A stretch of 64,000 nt of DNA from the NCBI GenBank assembly GCA_900450455.1, contig UGGN01000001.1, forward strand, positions 930,001-994,000. Direction: 5' to 3'. Both the position numbers and the translations under genes were made by a program. Below, in pieces: positions 20,772-29,296 of the stretch; the stretch's first letter is position 1; each line of letters opens with the position of its first letter. Origin of the DNA: [Eubacterium] infirmum (GTDB taxonomy: Bacteria > Bacillota > Clostridia > Peptostreptococcales > Anaerovoracaceae). The notes under the pieces were generated by a model. The model was not told the origin of the DNA. It saw only the letters and a list, made by a program, of their open reading frames with translations, and made no database searches.

Positions 20772-21251
20772 ATGCTGAAAGAAAATTTTTCGCATGTTTA
20801 TGACAAATTCAAACTGCTTTTGTACGATAAGGCATTTAATGATGGCGATGAAGATGCGCTTTCTGCATTTGAAGTCATCTGCATGGAGATAATCACAGCC
20901 CTAAAAGAGCCAACAGTAAATGCATTTGCCGATGCGGCACACATGTCTTCACCAAATGCGACATACAGAGTAAACTGCCTTATCAAAAAGGGATATATTA
21001 ACAAGAAACGCGGTGAAACCGATCGCAGGGAGTACTACCTCGAGGCGACCGAAAAGTACACCAAAAACTACGGTATGGTCTACGACTATATCGGAATTGT
21101 ATGTGATCGAATCAAAGAGAGATTCTCGGAAGAAGATGTAGAAAAACTAGATGAAATTCTTGGAGTTGTCGCAAAGGAACTGACTTATGAGGCAGATAGC
21201 TTCCACAGTGTTGCGATTAAAAAGCGTAAGCTCAGAGGAGCGAAAGCATAG
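20772..21251 (+). CDS. MarR-family transcriptional regulator, FabT-like
   Basis: This 159-aa protein has a MarR-type winged helix: a LKEPTVNAFADAAHMSSPNATYRVNCLIKKGYI recognition region (about residues 44-76) and a basic wing KKRGETDRREYYLEATEK, with a C-terminal dimerization helix. It follows fabZ by 12 bp. In streptococci and enterococci FabT (also MarR family) regulates the fatty acid operon but is usually encoded near its start; here the gene is at the end. Its location and the FabT-like sites at the operon front suggest an autoregulator of lipid synthesis. That role is inferred; the family assignment is secure. Confidence 0.8.
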   Translation: MLKENFSHVYDKFKLLLYDKAFNDGDEDALSAFEVICMEIITALKEPTVNAFADAAHMSSPNATYRVNCLIKKGYINKKRGETDRREYYLEATEKYTKNYGMVYDYIGIVCDRIKERFSEEDVEKLDEILGVVAKELTYEADSFHSVAIKKRKLRGAKA

Positions 21252-21282
21252 ATAAGTTTAGATAGAATATGTGAAATATAGG

Positions 21283-21318
21283 TAGCAGCTTTTGGCACAT
21301 CGCCGGAGCTGTTATTTT
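21283..21318 (+). terminator. Weak intrinsic terminator of the fatty acid operon
   Basis: TAGCAGCT (21283-21290) pairs with AGCTGTTA (21307-21314) with one wobble, followed by TTTT. The target duplication of IS copy 1 begins only about 7 nt after this tail. Confidence 0.6.
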
Positions 21319-21324
21319 GCGTGT

Positions 21325-21332
21325 ACAAGAAG
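21325..21332 (+). repeat. Left 8-bp target duplication of IS copy 1
   Basis: ACAAGAAG, repeated exactly at 22677-22684 on the other side of the element. It shows that the element inserted by transposition here. Confidence 0.93.
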
Positions 21333-21359
21333 GGGCTATAGGACAAAAAGTGTGTGTAA

Positions 21360-21401
21360 AAACCGACATAACAGTTGATATTTCAATAGTTATGTCGGTT
21401 T
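21360..21401 (+). terminator. Hairpin inside the left end of IS copy 1
   Basis: AAACCGACATAAC (21360-21372) pairs perfectly with GTTATGTCGGTTT (21389-21401), with AATCTTTTTT after it. It looks like an anti-readthrough terminator that would block external transcription into the transposase gene, a known way insertion sequences limit activation. Confidence 0.65.
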
Positions 21402-21428
21402 AATCTTTTTTGAAAGAAGATTGAGGGT

Positions 21429-21445
21429 GGACAAAAAGTGTGTGT
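21429..21445 (+). repeat. Subterminal copy of the terminal repeat in IS copy 1
   Basis: GGACAAAAAGTGTGTGT repeats, in direct orientation, the inner 17 bp of the left terminal repeat about 88 bp further in. It may be a second transposase binding site. The same arrangement is present in copy 2. Confidence 0.8.
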
Positions 21446-21527
21446 GAAAACTCTTTAAAATATTGGAATTTCAATGATAAAACGTGGTATATCTTCCTTA
21501 GAATTAGTGTTCTTGGAGGAATATATT

Positions 21528-22649
21528 ATGAAGCAGGTAAATTGTCCAATTTGTAATTGCAAATGTATAAAACACGGTAAGATAAAATCTGGCTCTCAAA
21601 GGTGGTTTTGTAAGTCTTGTAAGTTAGCGTTTACGCCAAAGATAGATAATGATACTAAACAGCTTCAGCATTTCTTGGCTTGGTTATTCAGTAAAGAAGT
21701 ACAAAGTAATATGTCAGGTGGTGGAAGAACTTTTAGAAGAAAAACCTCCAAGTTTTGGGATATATGGGTTATGGCACCAAAGATTGAAAAATCAAAAGAT
21801 GTACTGTATTTTGATGGTATATATCTATCGCGTAAATCGTGTATTTTGATATGTTGTGACAAAGAACATGTATTAGGTTGGTACGTATGCAGATATGAGC
21901 ATTCAGGAGCTTGGGAGGCTCTAATGAGTCGTATAGCAGAACCTAAGGTGGTTGTATCCGATGGTGGTAAAGGATTTAGAAAAGCACTTAAGAGAAAGTG
22001 GCCAAAGGCAAAGCATCAAAGATGCGTATTTCACGTGTTTTCACAGGTTAAAAGATATACAACAAGTAGACCAAATACTTTAGCCGGGCTAGAGCTTTAT
22101 GCACTGGCAAGGGATTTGTTTGATGTTAAAAGTATTGAAGACTCAAAGATATGGGTTGATCGTTTTACAGGTTGGATTGTCAAGCATAAACGTTTTTTAA
22201 GCGAAGTAACATATGATGAAAATGGAAAGATAAGACCTAAGCATGAAAGACTGATAAAGGCTGAAAAATCAATGCTAAGACTACTTAATGATAATACTCT
22301 ATTCACGTATCTTAATGAAGAATTAAGGGCTGAGTTTAAAATTCCATCGACAAACAATCGAATTGAAGGTGGTGTAAATGCTTGTCTTAGGGAGATGCTG
22401 CATAACCATAGGGGGTTATCTGTTGAGAGAAGAATTAAAGCGGTTTTTTGGTGGTGCTATATGCACTCACCAAAACCGCTTTCTGCTTCTGAGATATTAA
22501 AAACAATGCCTACAAACAAGAGCATAGATGATATTTACAAGAAGATGACTGCCAAGAAACAACTAGAAGATACTATTCCTATGTGGGGTGATGCAGTTGT
22601 ATGGAGCGAGCTACATCATTCGAGCAATTATCCGGTGTACTGGGATTAG
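21528..22649 (+). CDS. IS1249-like transposase (IS256 superfamily, DDE), copy 1
   Basis: The 373-aa transposase cuts and pastes its IS by a DDE mechanism. It opens with a four-Cys zinc ribbon (C6, C9, C28, C31 in CPICNCKC...WFCKSCK), then a short helix-turn-helix-like region. Candidate catalytic acids are D96 in LYFDGIYL, D145 in VVVSDGGKGF and E280 in NNRIEGGVNA; the HQRCVFHVFSQVKRY segment is typical of IS256/Mutator transposases. The ATG at 21528 is preferred because GGAGG lies 7 nt upstream; an ATG 54 bp earlier has no such site. The same gene is repeated exactly at 57,624. Confidence 0.93.
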   Translation: MKQVNCPICNCKCIKHGKIKSGSQRWFCKSCKLAFTPKIDNDTKQLQHFLAWLFSKEVQSNMSGGGRTFRRKTSKFWDIWVMAPKIEKSKDVLYFDGIYLSRKSCILICCDKEHVLGWYVCRYEHSGAWEALMSRIAEPKVVVSDGGKGFRKALKRKWPKAKHQRCVFHVFSQVKRYTTSRPNTLAGLELYALARDLFDVKSIEDSKIWVDRFTGWIVKHKRFLSEVTYDENGKIRPKHERLIKAEKSMLRLLNDNTLFTYLNEELRAEFKIPSTNNRIEGGVNACLREMLHNHRGLSVERRIKAVFWWCYMHSPKPLSASEILKTMPTNKSIDDIYKKMTAKKQLEDTIPMWGDAVVWSELHHSSNYPVYWD

Positions 22650-22676
22650 TCACACACACTTTTTGTCCTATAGCCC

Positions 22677-22684
22677 ACAAGAAG
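22677..22684 (+). repeat. Right 8-bp target duplication of IS copy 1
   Basis: ACAAGAAG, identical to 21325-21332. Confidence 0.93.
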
Positions 22685-22726
22685 CTTTATACTTCGGGTA
22701 GGAGCAAACGCTGTTTAATAAAGAAA

Positions 22727-22748
22727 CCCCGTATCAGATGATACGGGG
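22727..22748 (-). terminator. Intrinsic terminator of cstA
   Basis: CCCCGTATC (22727-22735) pairs with GATACGGGG (22740-22748), a 9-bp perfect stem with a 4-nt loop. On the minus strand it is followed by TTTCTTTATT, so it ends the cstA transcript. Confidence 0.85.
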
Positions 22749-22779
22749 CTTTACACAATATGTAATTTAATTGGATTTA

Positions 22780-24255
22780 CTACTTAACCTCTAGTGGAGT
22801 ATCTACAAGTGGTGTATCTCCGGCCTTTGTGTAAACCTTAATCATGTAGAAGGCAAATACTACAGCCGCAAATGCTATACCGATGATATCAGCAACCATT
22901 GCATTGATTCTGAAACCTTCCTTAGCCTGCAGAATATATGCGACTGTTACAGCTGACATATATGTTGCAGGAATTGATGCCATCCAACTGCTGATCTTGC
23001 TTCTGTAACGGCAGAGGTAAACTGCTATAGCCCAAAGAACCATCATAGCAAGTGTCTGGTTTGACCATGAGAAGTATCTCCAAATAACTGCATAGTTGAG
23101 CTTAGAAATTCCGTAACCTATTAGTAGAAGAGGAAGTGACAATAATAGTCTCTTCTTCTTATCCTGCTGATCAATCTTGAACCAGTCAGCGATTGTAAGT
23201 CTTGCTGAACGGAATGCAGTATCTCCTGATGTGATAGGACATGCGATAACGCCTACCATAGCAAGGATACTACCTACACCGCCGAGCAGTGCTTTTGACA
23301 TCTGATATACAGTGTTTGAGTTGCCTCCCTGCATATCTAGAAGAGCTTGTAGACCTGTGCCGTCTCCGGCTCTGTTGTAGTAGAATGCAACACCTGCAGA
23401 TGCCCAGATAAGAGCGATAATACCTTCCGCAACCATTGCTCCGTAGAAGATCTTACGACCGTTCTTTTCTTTTGTCAGACAACGAGCCATCATTGGCGAC
23501 TGTGTTGCGTGGAAGCCTGAGATAGCTCCGCAAGCAACTGTGATGAACATTAGAGGCCAAATTGGAAGCTTTTCCTTTGCAGGATACATGTTCTCAAAGT
23601 GATCCCAGAGCTCAAGCATTGGTCTTTCGCCTGAATGTAGAAGTGTTGCACCACCGATTCCAAGAGCCATGATTATAAGAGCAAGACCGAATACAGGGTA
23701 AATCTTACCGATGATCTTGTCGATTGGAAGTAGAGTTGCCAGGAAGTAATAGATAAGAACTACAATTGTCCAGAACTGAACTCCAAATGCATCCGGTGTT
23801 AGAAGTGCGATAAGCTGAGCAGGTCCAACCATGAATACAACACCAATCATAACTAGAAGCACAACTGAGAATACTCTCATGATAGTTTTCATAACCGGTC
23901 CAAGGTACTTTCCGACAATCTCTGATATTGAAGCACCGTTGTTTCTCTCAGAAAGCATTCCCGACAAGTAATCGTGAACACCACCAGCGAAGATTGTACC
24001 AAGTACAATCCAAAGATATACCACCGGTCCCCAAAGAGCACCTGAAAGAGCACCAAAGATTGGGCCTAATCCTGCGATGTTAAGGAGCTGGATAAGGAAT
24101 GATCTACCCGGCTTCATTGGTATGAAGTCAACGCCATCTTCCTTAGTGTACGCAGGTGTCTTTCTGTCGTCCGGTCCGACGAGTCTTTCGACAACCTTTC
24201 CGTAGGTAAAGTAACCTGCAATGAGCAGTACTACACCCATGATAAATGAAATCAT
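22780..24255 (-). CDS. cstA: Carbon starvation CstA family transporter
   Basis: CstA proteins are inner-membrane transporters first linked to peptide use in starved cells; some members import pyruvate. The 491-aa protein is almost entirely hydrophobic with more than ten predicted membrane segments. It carries the family hallmark GPIFGALSGALWGPVVYLWIV near residue 64, and GGVHDYLSGMLSERNNGASI after it. AAGGAGGAAATTT is an ideal ribosome binding site. This is the shorter Bacillota form. No LytTR-type two-component genes, which regulate some cstA genes, are near. It is convergent with the fatty acid operon across IS copy 1. Confidence 0.92.
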   Translation of the reverse strand: MISFIMGVVLLIAGYFTYGKVVERLVGPDDRKTPAYTKEDGVDFIPMKPGRSFLIQLLNIAGLGPIFGALSGALWGPVVYLWIVLGTIFAGGVHDYLSGMLSERNNGASISEIVGKYLGPVMKTIMRVFSVVLLVMIGVVFMVGPAQLIALLTPDAFGVQFWTIVVLIYYFLATLLPIDKIIGKIYPVFGLALIIMALGIGGATLLHSGERPMLELWDHFENMYPAKEKLPIWPLMFITVACGAISGFHATQSPMMARCLTKEKNGRKIFYGAMVAEGIIALIWASAGVAFYYNRAGDGTGLQALLDMQGGNSNTVYQMSKALLGGVGSILAMVGVIACPITSGDTAFRSARLTIADWFKIDQQDKKKRLLLSLPLLLIGYGISKLNYAVIWRYFSWSNQTLAMMVLWAIAVYLCRYRSKISSWMASIPATYMSAVTVAYILQAKEGFRINAMVADIIGIAFAAVVFAFYMIKVYTKAGDTPLVDTPLEVK

Positions 24256-24325
24256 AAATTTCCTCCTTCATATTTAAAAATTTGAATCATATGAACAAAA
24301 ATCACATACATAATCCACACATTAA

Positions 24326-24354
24326 ATTATAAATGTTTATCAAAACAGTTTCAA
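24326..24354 (-). promoter_or_regulatory. Promoter of cstA
   Basis: On the minus strand TTGAAA (-35, plus-strand 24349-24354) and a consensus TATAAT (-10, 24326-24331) are separated by exactly 17 nt. The leader to the cstA start is about 65 nt. The rest of the 370-bp divergent gap before 24626 is AT-rich; I could not assign any other operator in it. Confidence 0.75.
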
Positions 24355-24625
24355 TTGTGATAGGCAGATGTTAATAATCTGATTTCTTATAACTAGTATT
24401 AAAAAGACTAATCACATATTACGTTCTGCATTGGAGAATGTAATAAACAATATAAAGTGCATAATTCAGTAGTTCCTAGATCAAAACATATTGCGAATCA
24501 CATTAGAAAAAGTTATGATGTATGTGTCTAAAAGCTTATTTTTTTACTACCCTTGATATCAAATTTCAATCATAAATTAGACAAAAAAATAACATACTTC
24601 ATCAAAAATTGAACATGGAGATAAA

Positions 24626-25918
24626 ATGATAGATAAGAGCAAAGTGAACAGCTTTGATGTAATAGTAATAGGAGCGGGTGCATCCGGTATGATGGCGGCG
24701 GCTTCGGCAGCTCGCCTAGGTGCCGGAACTCTTTTGATTGAGAAAAATGATGCTCTCGGGAAGAAGCTTCTTCTTACAGGCGGAGGAAGATGCAATTTAA
24801 CAAGCGCAGATAACAGGGATGAGCTGCTTGCTCAGATTCCCGTAAATGGGAAGTTCCTATATAGCAGTATGGCAAGCTTTGACAACAAGGATATAATGGA
24901 CTTCTTTTCGTCCGGTGGACTAAAGCTGAAAATAGAGGATAAGGGTAGAGTTTTTCCAATTACTGATTCATCAAAGAGCATAGTTGAGCTCTTTGAAGCT
25001 AAGTTAAAAAAGCACGGTGTAAAGATAAAGACAGGCAGTGCCGTAACAGAGATTCTGCAAAGAGAAGGAAAAACCTATGGTGTTAGAACGAAGCAAGGCG
25101 AGGAATTCTACGCGAAATGCGTTATAGTTGCCTGTGGAGGAAAGTCCTTTCCATCGACGGGATCAAATGGAGACGGTTATGTGCTGATGAAAGCGCTGGG
25201 TCATAGCATAAGTCCGCTCTATGCGGCAGAGGTTCCCATAGTATGTAGAAACTGCGGGAGTTTTCTCGCCGAGCTTAGCGGTATATCGCTTCAAGATGTA
25301 AAACTCAGCGTGTATAACAAGAAGAATAAAGTTGTAGCTAGTCACGAGGGTGATTTGATTTTTACTCATTTTGGGATATCAGGTCCGATTGCGCTTAGAT
25401 GTTCGGGTTTTGTAAACAGTATAATGAGAAAAGAGAAAATGGAGACAATAAGGCTTAGCCTTGACCTCATTCCGCAAAAATCAAAAGGTGAAATCCTTGA
25501 CGAGCTAAAGTCTATGACAAGAAATAGTGGAGAAAAGGAACTGAAAAGTTACCTAAAAGCTGATATACCAAAGAGACTAATAGCTTACATTCTAAAGCTT
25601 GCAGGAATTTCAGACGGTCAAAAGCTCAAGCAGCTTCCTGAGAAGAAACTCGAGGAGTTTGTGGTACTTTTAAAGGGCATAGAGCTTAAGTCGGAGGGAA
25701 CACTTTCGCTAGACAAGGCCTTTGTAACAGCAGGAGGAGTTTCGATTAAGGAGATAAATCCTAAAACCATGGAATCCAAGCTGGTTCCGGGGGTCTACGC
25801 CTGCGGAGAGGTTCTCGATGTCAGCGGATATACAGGTGGATATAACCTCACAATAGCTTTTTCGACAGGATATACGGCAGGCACTTTTGCTGTGACTAAA
25901 GCTATGGGAAATGAGTAA
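24626..25918 (+). CDS. HI0933-family FAD-dependent oxidoreductase
   Basis: This 430-aa flavoprotein belongs to the HI0933/YhiN (BaiN-like) family. The N-terminal Rossmann motif VIVIGAGASGMMAAASAARLG binds FAD. LLTGGGRCNLTS and VIVACGGKSFPSTGSNGDGY are family signatures, and the C-terminal VPGVYACGEVLDVSGYTGGYNL closes the FAD site. The physiological substrate of this family is uncertain in most bacteria. GGAGATAAA precedes the ATG. It lies 40 bp upstream of another FAD protein gene. Confidence 0.9.
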   Translation: MIDKSKVNSFDVIVIGAGASGMMAAASAARLGAGTLLIEKNDALGKKLLLTGGGRCNLTSADNRDELLAQIPVNGKFLYSSMASFDNKDIMDFFSSGGLKLKIEDKGRVFPITDSSKSIVELFEAKLKKHGVKIKTGSAVTEILQREGKTYGVRTKQGEEFYAKCVIVACGGKSFPSTGSNGDGYVLMKALGHSISPLYAAEVPIVCRNCGSFLAELSGISLQDVKLSVYNKKNKVVASHEGDLIFTHFGISGPIALRCSGFVNSIMRKEKMETIRLSLDLIPQKSKGEILDELKSMTRNSGEKELKSYLKADIPKRLIAYILKLAGISDGQKLKQLPEKKLEEFVVLLKGIELKSEGTLSLDKAFVTAGGVSIKEINPKTMESKLVPGVYACGEVLDVSGYTGGYNLTIAFSTGYTAGTFAVTKAMGNE

Positions 25919-25958
25919 ATAAATAAGTAAATAGAATTAAATTTGATAGGAGCTAAGA

Positions 25959-27524
25959 GTGTACAGAATTAGCCAGATAAAGCTCGCACTAGATGAGCCG
26001 AAGGAGCTGCTTCCAAAGAAAATCAAGAAGAAGCTCGGAAATAATATAGATATAAAGGATTACAAAATTGTAAAGGAGTCGATAGACGCTAGGGATAAGA
26101 GCGATATCAGACTTGTCTATACGATTGACTTTGATATTGAGCAAAGGAAGGGGTTTGAGAAGCCGGCGCTAAAGCCAAATCCTAAGAAGAATCTTTCCAT
26201 AGCACCTGATATGAGCTATAAAGCTGCTGTACCCGGTGTGCGCGAACTAAAGCATAGACCTGTGATTGTCGGCTTTGGACCTTGCGGAATCTTTTGTGCT
26301 CTGATACTGGCTCAGCAGGGATATAGGCCTATAGTTCTCGAAAGAGGTAAGTGCGTGAGCGAGCGCGCTGAAGATGTTCAGCGATTCTGGAATGGCGGGG
26401 ATTTAAACACTGAGTCTAACGTGCAGTTTGGTGAAGGTGGTGCCGGAACATTTTCTGACGGTAAGCTGACGACGGGAATCAAGGATACTAGGATCCACAA
26501 GGTGTTAAGTGAATTTGTCAGTGCGGGAGCGCCTGAGGAAATACTATACAAAAACAAGCCTCACATAGGAACTGACCTCTTAAGAGATGTAGTTGCTAAT
26601 CTTCGCGAGGAGATAATTCGTCTCGGCGGTGAGATTAGATTTTCAAATAAGCTTATTGGCATAGATGCTCCTTCAGGTGAAATCAAAGCTGCAGAGGTTC
26701 AGGACGTTTTGAGCGGCAAAAGCTATGTGTTGGAAACAGAAAAGCTTGTGCTTGCCATAGGTCACAGCGCAAGGGATACCTTTAGATATGCACACGAGCT
26801 TGGTATTGAGATGTCGGCAAAGCCTTTTTCCATAGGCGTGAGAATAGAGCATCCGCAGGAGATGGTAGACGAGGCTCAGTATGGTAAGACTAAGGGTCTT
26901 CCGCCGGCAGAATATAAGCTGTCTTATCGTTGCAAAAACGGAAGAGGTGTCTACACATTTTGCATGTGCCCGGGCGGTGAGGTAATAATGTCTTCATCTC
27001 AGGAGGGCGGTGTTGTTACAAACGGCATGAGCAATCACAGTCGTGATAGTGGAACTGCTAATAGTGGACTTCTTGTCGATGTCAGGGTTTCCGATTTTGA
27101 TGGGGATGACGCGCTGGCAGGAGTAGAATTTCAGGAAAAGTACGAGAGGCTCGCGTATAAAAACGGTGGCGGACGCTACGCCTTTCCAAAGACTTGCTGG
27201 GCTGAATTCAGGGATGGAGATGAGGGCGCAAAGGCAGTTATAGATTCGCTTCCTGACTTTGCAGTCGAGTCAATTAGAGAGGCTATGCCGCATCTTGGAA
27301 GAAAGCTCAAAGGTTTTGACGCTGACAATGCAGTGATGAAGGCAGTAGAAACGAGAAGTTCTTCACCTGTTCGATTTTTTAGGGACAATACGCTTCAGGG
27401 AAGCATCAAAGGTCTTTATCCCGCAGGTGAGGGTGCAGGATATGCCGGTGGTATAACGAGTGCAGCATGCGACGGCATAAAGGTTGCTGAGAGGATTATC
27501 GAGGAATTTTATTTCAAGGGGTAG
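25959..27524 (+). CDS. FAD-dependent dehydrogenase (COG2509-type)
   Basis: The 521-aa protein starts with GTG behind a TAGGAGCT ribosome binding site. The first ~85 residues form a small Lys-rich domain. Then the FAD Rossmann motif RPVIVGFGPCGIFCALILAQQGY appears, followed by NVQFGEGGAGTFSDGKLTTG and, near the C-terminus, GLYPAGEGAGYAGGITSAA. This is the uncharacterised FAD-dependent dehydrogenase family common in Clostridia. Its partner upstream is another flavoprotein; both may form one operon. The reaction is unknown. Confidence 0.88.
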   Translation: MYRISQIKLALDEPKELLPKKIKKKLGNNIDIKDYKIVKESIDARDKSDIRLVYTIDFDIEQRKGFEKPALKPNPKKNLSIAPDMSYKAAVPGVRELKHRPVIVGFGPCGIFCALILAQQGYRPIVLERGKCVSERAEDVQRFWNGGDLNTESNVQFGEGGAGTFSDGKLTTGIKDTRIHKVLSEFVSAGAPEEILYKNKPHIGTDLLRDVVANLREEIIRLGGEIRFSNKLIGIDAPSGEIKAAEVQDVLSGKSYVLETEKLVLAIGHSARDTFRYAHELGIEMSAKPFSIGVRIEHPQEMVDEAQYGKTKGLPPAEYKLSYRCKNGRGVYTFCMCPGGEVIMSSSQEGGVVTNGMSNHSRDSGTANSGLLVDVRVSDFDGDDALAGVEFQEKYERLAYKNGGGRYAFPKTCWAEFRDGDEGAKAVIDSLPDFAVESIREAMPHLGRKLKGFDADNAVMKAVETRSSSPVRFFRDNTLQGSIKGLYPAGEGAGYAGGITSAACDGIKVAERIIEEFYFKG

Positions 27525-27600
27525 CTTTGCAAAGGTGGGAAAACCGAATGAAAAGCTCTATAGAATTTTTGATCATGAATAATAGATAAAGGATATAAAT

Positions 27601-28470
27601 TTGAGAGTATTGATTTATGGGTCAGGCGTAATAGGAAGTCTTTATGCAGCTTTACTTTCTGATATGGAAGTAGAAGTAAGCATGTTTTCCAGAGGCAAAC
27701 GCCTGAACGATTTACAAAGCCATGGACTTCGATATAAGAAGAATAATGAGATACGCAAAGCCAAAGTAACTGTCATATCTAAACTCCGGGATGAAGACAA
27801 TTACGATTTCATTTTGCTTGCGGTAAAAGAAAATCAGTTACGCATTGCTTTGGAAGAACTAAAAACGAATATAAGTCCTAGTATTGTTACCATGGTTAAT
27901 TCTTTAAAAACTCGAGATGAATTGGAATTGATTTGTGGCAAGGGGCGTATCATTCAGGCTTTTCCGGGTGCGGGAGGCGGCTTTGATGGAGAAGTTTTAG
28001 ATGCAGAGCTTACTCCTCGCATAGTTCAGACAACTACAATAGGCATGACAGACGGGCATGAAAAGAAACTTCTCAAACTGTTTAAATCAGCAAAGATTCC
28101 TTGCCAAATCGTCAAAGACATGCACGCATGGCAGATCTGTCATCTTGCAATGGTTGTGCCGATTGCGGACGCATATTATGAATCGGATAATCCAAAGAGA
28201 GCCGGTTATGACAGAAATCTCATGAAGAATACAGCAAATCAAATCAAAAGAAATCTATCGGAACTTAGATCAAAGCAAGTCGAGCTTACTCCGACAAAAA
28301 TGAAAGTAATTAGACTTATTCCAACTTCAATTTTAGGTGCCGCTCTTGGATTCGTGTTCAGAAGCAGTTTCGGTGATAAATTCATGTACCGACATTCAAT
28401 GAAAGCTCCTGATGAAATGAGAATTTTACATGACAAATTTTACAGTTACATAGAACGCAATGAAAAATGA
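27601..28470 (+). CDS. Ketopantoate reductase-like (PanE/ApbA family) protein
   Basis: The 289-aa protein shows an N-terminal NADP-binding GSGVIGSLYAALL motif (G-x-G-x-x-G), FILLAVKENQL and a C-terminal helical domain. Family members reduce 2-dehydropantoate to pantoate, but many clostridial homologues are distant. The start is TTG, chosen because AAAGGAT lies 7 nt upstream and the Rossmann strand begins right at the codon. No other pantothenate gene is nearby, so the substrate should be left open. Confidence 0.75.
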   Translation: MRVLIYGSGVIGSLYAALLSDMEVEVSMFSRGKRLNDLQSHGLRYKKNNEIRKAKVTVISKLRDEDNYDFILLAVKENQLRIALEELKTNISPSIVTMVNSLKTRDELELICGKGRIIQAFPGAGGGFDGEVLDAELTPRIVQTTTIGMTDGHEKKLLKLFKSAKIPCQIVKDMHAWQICHLAMVVPIADAYYESDNPKRAGYDRNLMKNTANQIKRNLSELRSKQVELTPTKMKVIRLIPTSILGAALGFVFRSSFGDKFMYRHSMKAPDEMRILHDKFYSYIERNEK

Positions 28471-28561
28471 ATCAAAGAACAAATGTACAGTAAAAACTCT
28501 AAGTATAATTCAAATCAAAGGTAAATATTTTCGATTATTCATCAATGAATGTAAAAAGGTA

Positions 28562-28589
28562 TTGACATTTTTGTCTGAAATATTATGAT
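28562..28589 (+). promoter_or_regulatory. Promoter of the small membrane protein / XRE pair
   Basis: Consensus -35 TTGACA (28562-28567) and a near-consensus -10 TATGAT (28584-28589) with a 16-nt spacer. Confidence 0.75.
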
Positions 28590-28591
28590 AA

Positions 28592-28615
28592 AAATGTAAA
28601 GAGTTTTTTACATTT
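28592..28615 (+). promoter_or_regulatory. Palindromic operator over the transcription start
   Basis: AAATGTAAA (28592-28600), 6-nt spacer, TTTACATTT (28607-28615) is a perfect inverted repeat beginning just after the -10 box. A related half-site AATGTAAAA occurs upstream of the -35. The small XRE regulator encoded in the same transcript is the obvious candidate to bind here. Confidence 0.65.
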
Positions 28616-28652
28616 AAAGACTGGCTTTAGTATTTCTGAAAGGAGAAACGCT

Positions 28653-28994
28653 ATGAAAAAGATGGATGAAATGGATAGAAACATCCGTATGCGTTCTGAG
28701 AGCTGGGGATATAGAGTTGCCATGCTATTCCTATGGATATGGTTAATGTACAGTTTATACAAGTCAAAAGTATATGGAACAAAGATTGAGATTTTCCCTT
28801 GGATGCTCTTGTCCATATCTTCATTCGTACAATTAGTATCAGAGATTGTGATGAAACTAAAAATGGTTGCAGGCGATAAAGAATATAAAGAAGATAGAAA
28901 TTCACGTATACTTTTTGAAGTAATAGTTGGAGCTGCTTTGTTAATTTTTCTAATTATTTATGGTGGGGCTTTTCTTTTGGCTACAGCAGTATGA
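28653..28994 (+). CDS. Small membrane protein of unknown function
   Basis: I do not recognise this 113-aa protein. It has three predicted membrane segments (about residues 20-40, 45-65 and 88-110) and a short charged N-terminus. GAAAGGAG precedes the ATG. The last bases overlap the start of the XRE regulator by 4 bp (ATGA), showing a coupled two-gene unit. Small membrane protein/XRE pairs of this layout are common in Bacillota but their role is mostly unknown. Confidence 0.75.
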   Translation: MKKMDEMDRNIRMRSESWGYRVAMLFLWIWLMYSLYKSKVYGTKIEIFPWMLLSISSFVQLVSEIVMKLKMVAGDKEYKEDRNSRILFEVIVGAALLIFLIIYGGAFLLATAV

Positions 28995-29185
28995 AAAATA
29001 TAATAAAACAGTTAAGAAAAGAAGCCGGGCTTAGGCAAGAGGATATGGCTAATGAACTAGGTGTCAGCAGGCAGACCATCGTTGCTATCGAAAACGACAA
29101 ATACAATCCTACACTTGAGCTCGCAATGAAAATTGCAAAATTTCTCAAGCTCCATGTAGATGAAGTATTCTTTTTAGATGATTAG
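28991..29185 (+). CDS. Small XRE-family helix-turn-helix regulator
   Basis: The 64-aa protein is essentially a single Cro/CI-type HTH domain: IKQLRKEAGLRQEDMANELG (helices 1-2), VSRQTIVAIENDKYNPTLEL (recognition helix) and LKLHVDEVFFLDD at the C-terminus. It has no separate dimerization domain. It is translationally coupled (ATGA overlap) to the upstream membrane protein. The perfect palindrome at the promoter suggests it represses its own operon. Confidence 0.9.
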   Translation: MKNIIKQLRKEAGLRQEDMANELGVSRQTIVAIENDKYNPTLELAMKIAKFLKLHVDEVFFLDD

Positions 29186-29234
29186 AAAATAATAAGGCAA
29201 AGCAAGCTATTAAATAAACAGATAAAATATGACT

Positions 29235-29273
29235 AAAACAGTAAGTCCAGGTACAGCGCTTACTGTTTTTATT
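29235..29273 (+). terminator. Intrinsic terminator after the XRE gene
   Basis: AAAACAGTAAG (29235-29245) pairs with CTTACTGTTTT (29259-29269), an 11-bp perfect stem followed by TTTATTT. Confidence 0.9.
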
Positions 29274-29296
29274 TGGATAAAACTGATACCATTCAC

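Larger units (their letters stand above)
21333..22676 (+). mobile_element. Insertion sequence, IS256-superfamily IS1249-like, copy 1 (1344 bp)
   Basis: The ends are perfect inverted repeats of at least 24 bp (left end begins GGGCTATAGGACAAAAAG; the right end is its complement), flanked by the 8-bp duplication ACAAGAAG. One transposase gene occupies 83% of the element. Near the left end, a 13-bp stem hairpin and a second copy of GGACAAAAAGTGTGTGT precede the transposase. The element lies between the fatty acid operon and the convergent cstA gene and disrupts no gene. It is identical over its visible length to the copy at 57,429, in the same orientation. Confidence 0.95.

Noticed and set aside
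24545..24575. TTGATATCAA palindrome before the HI0933-family gene
   Set aside because: Only 10 bp in a very AT-rich stretch; no promoter geometry that would make it an operator.
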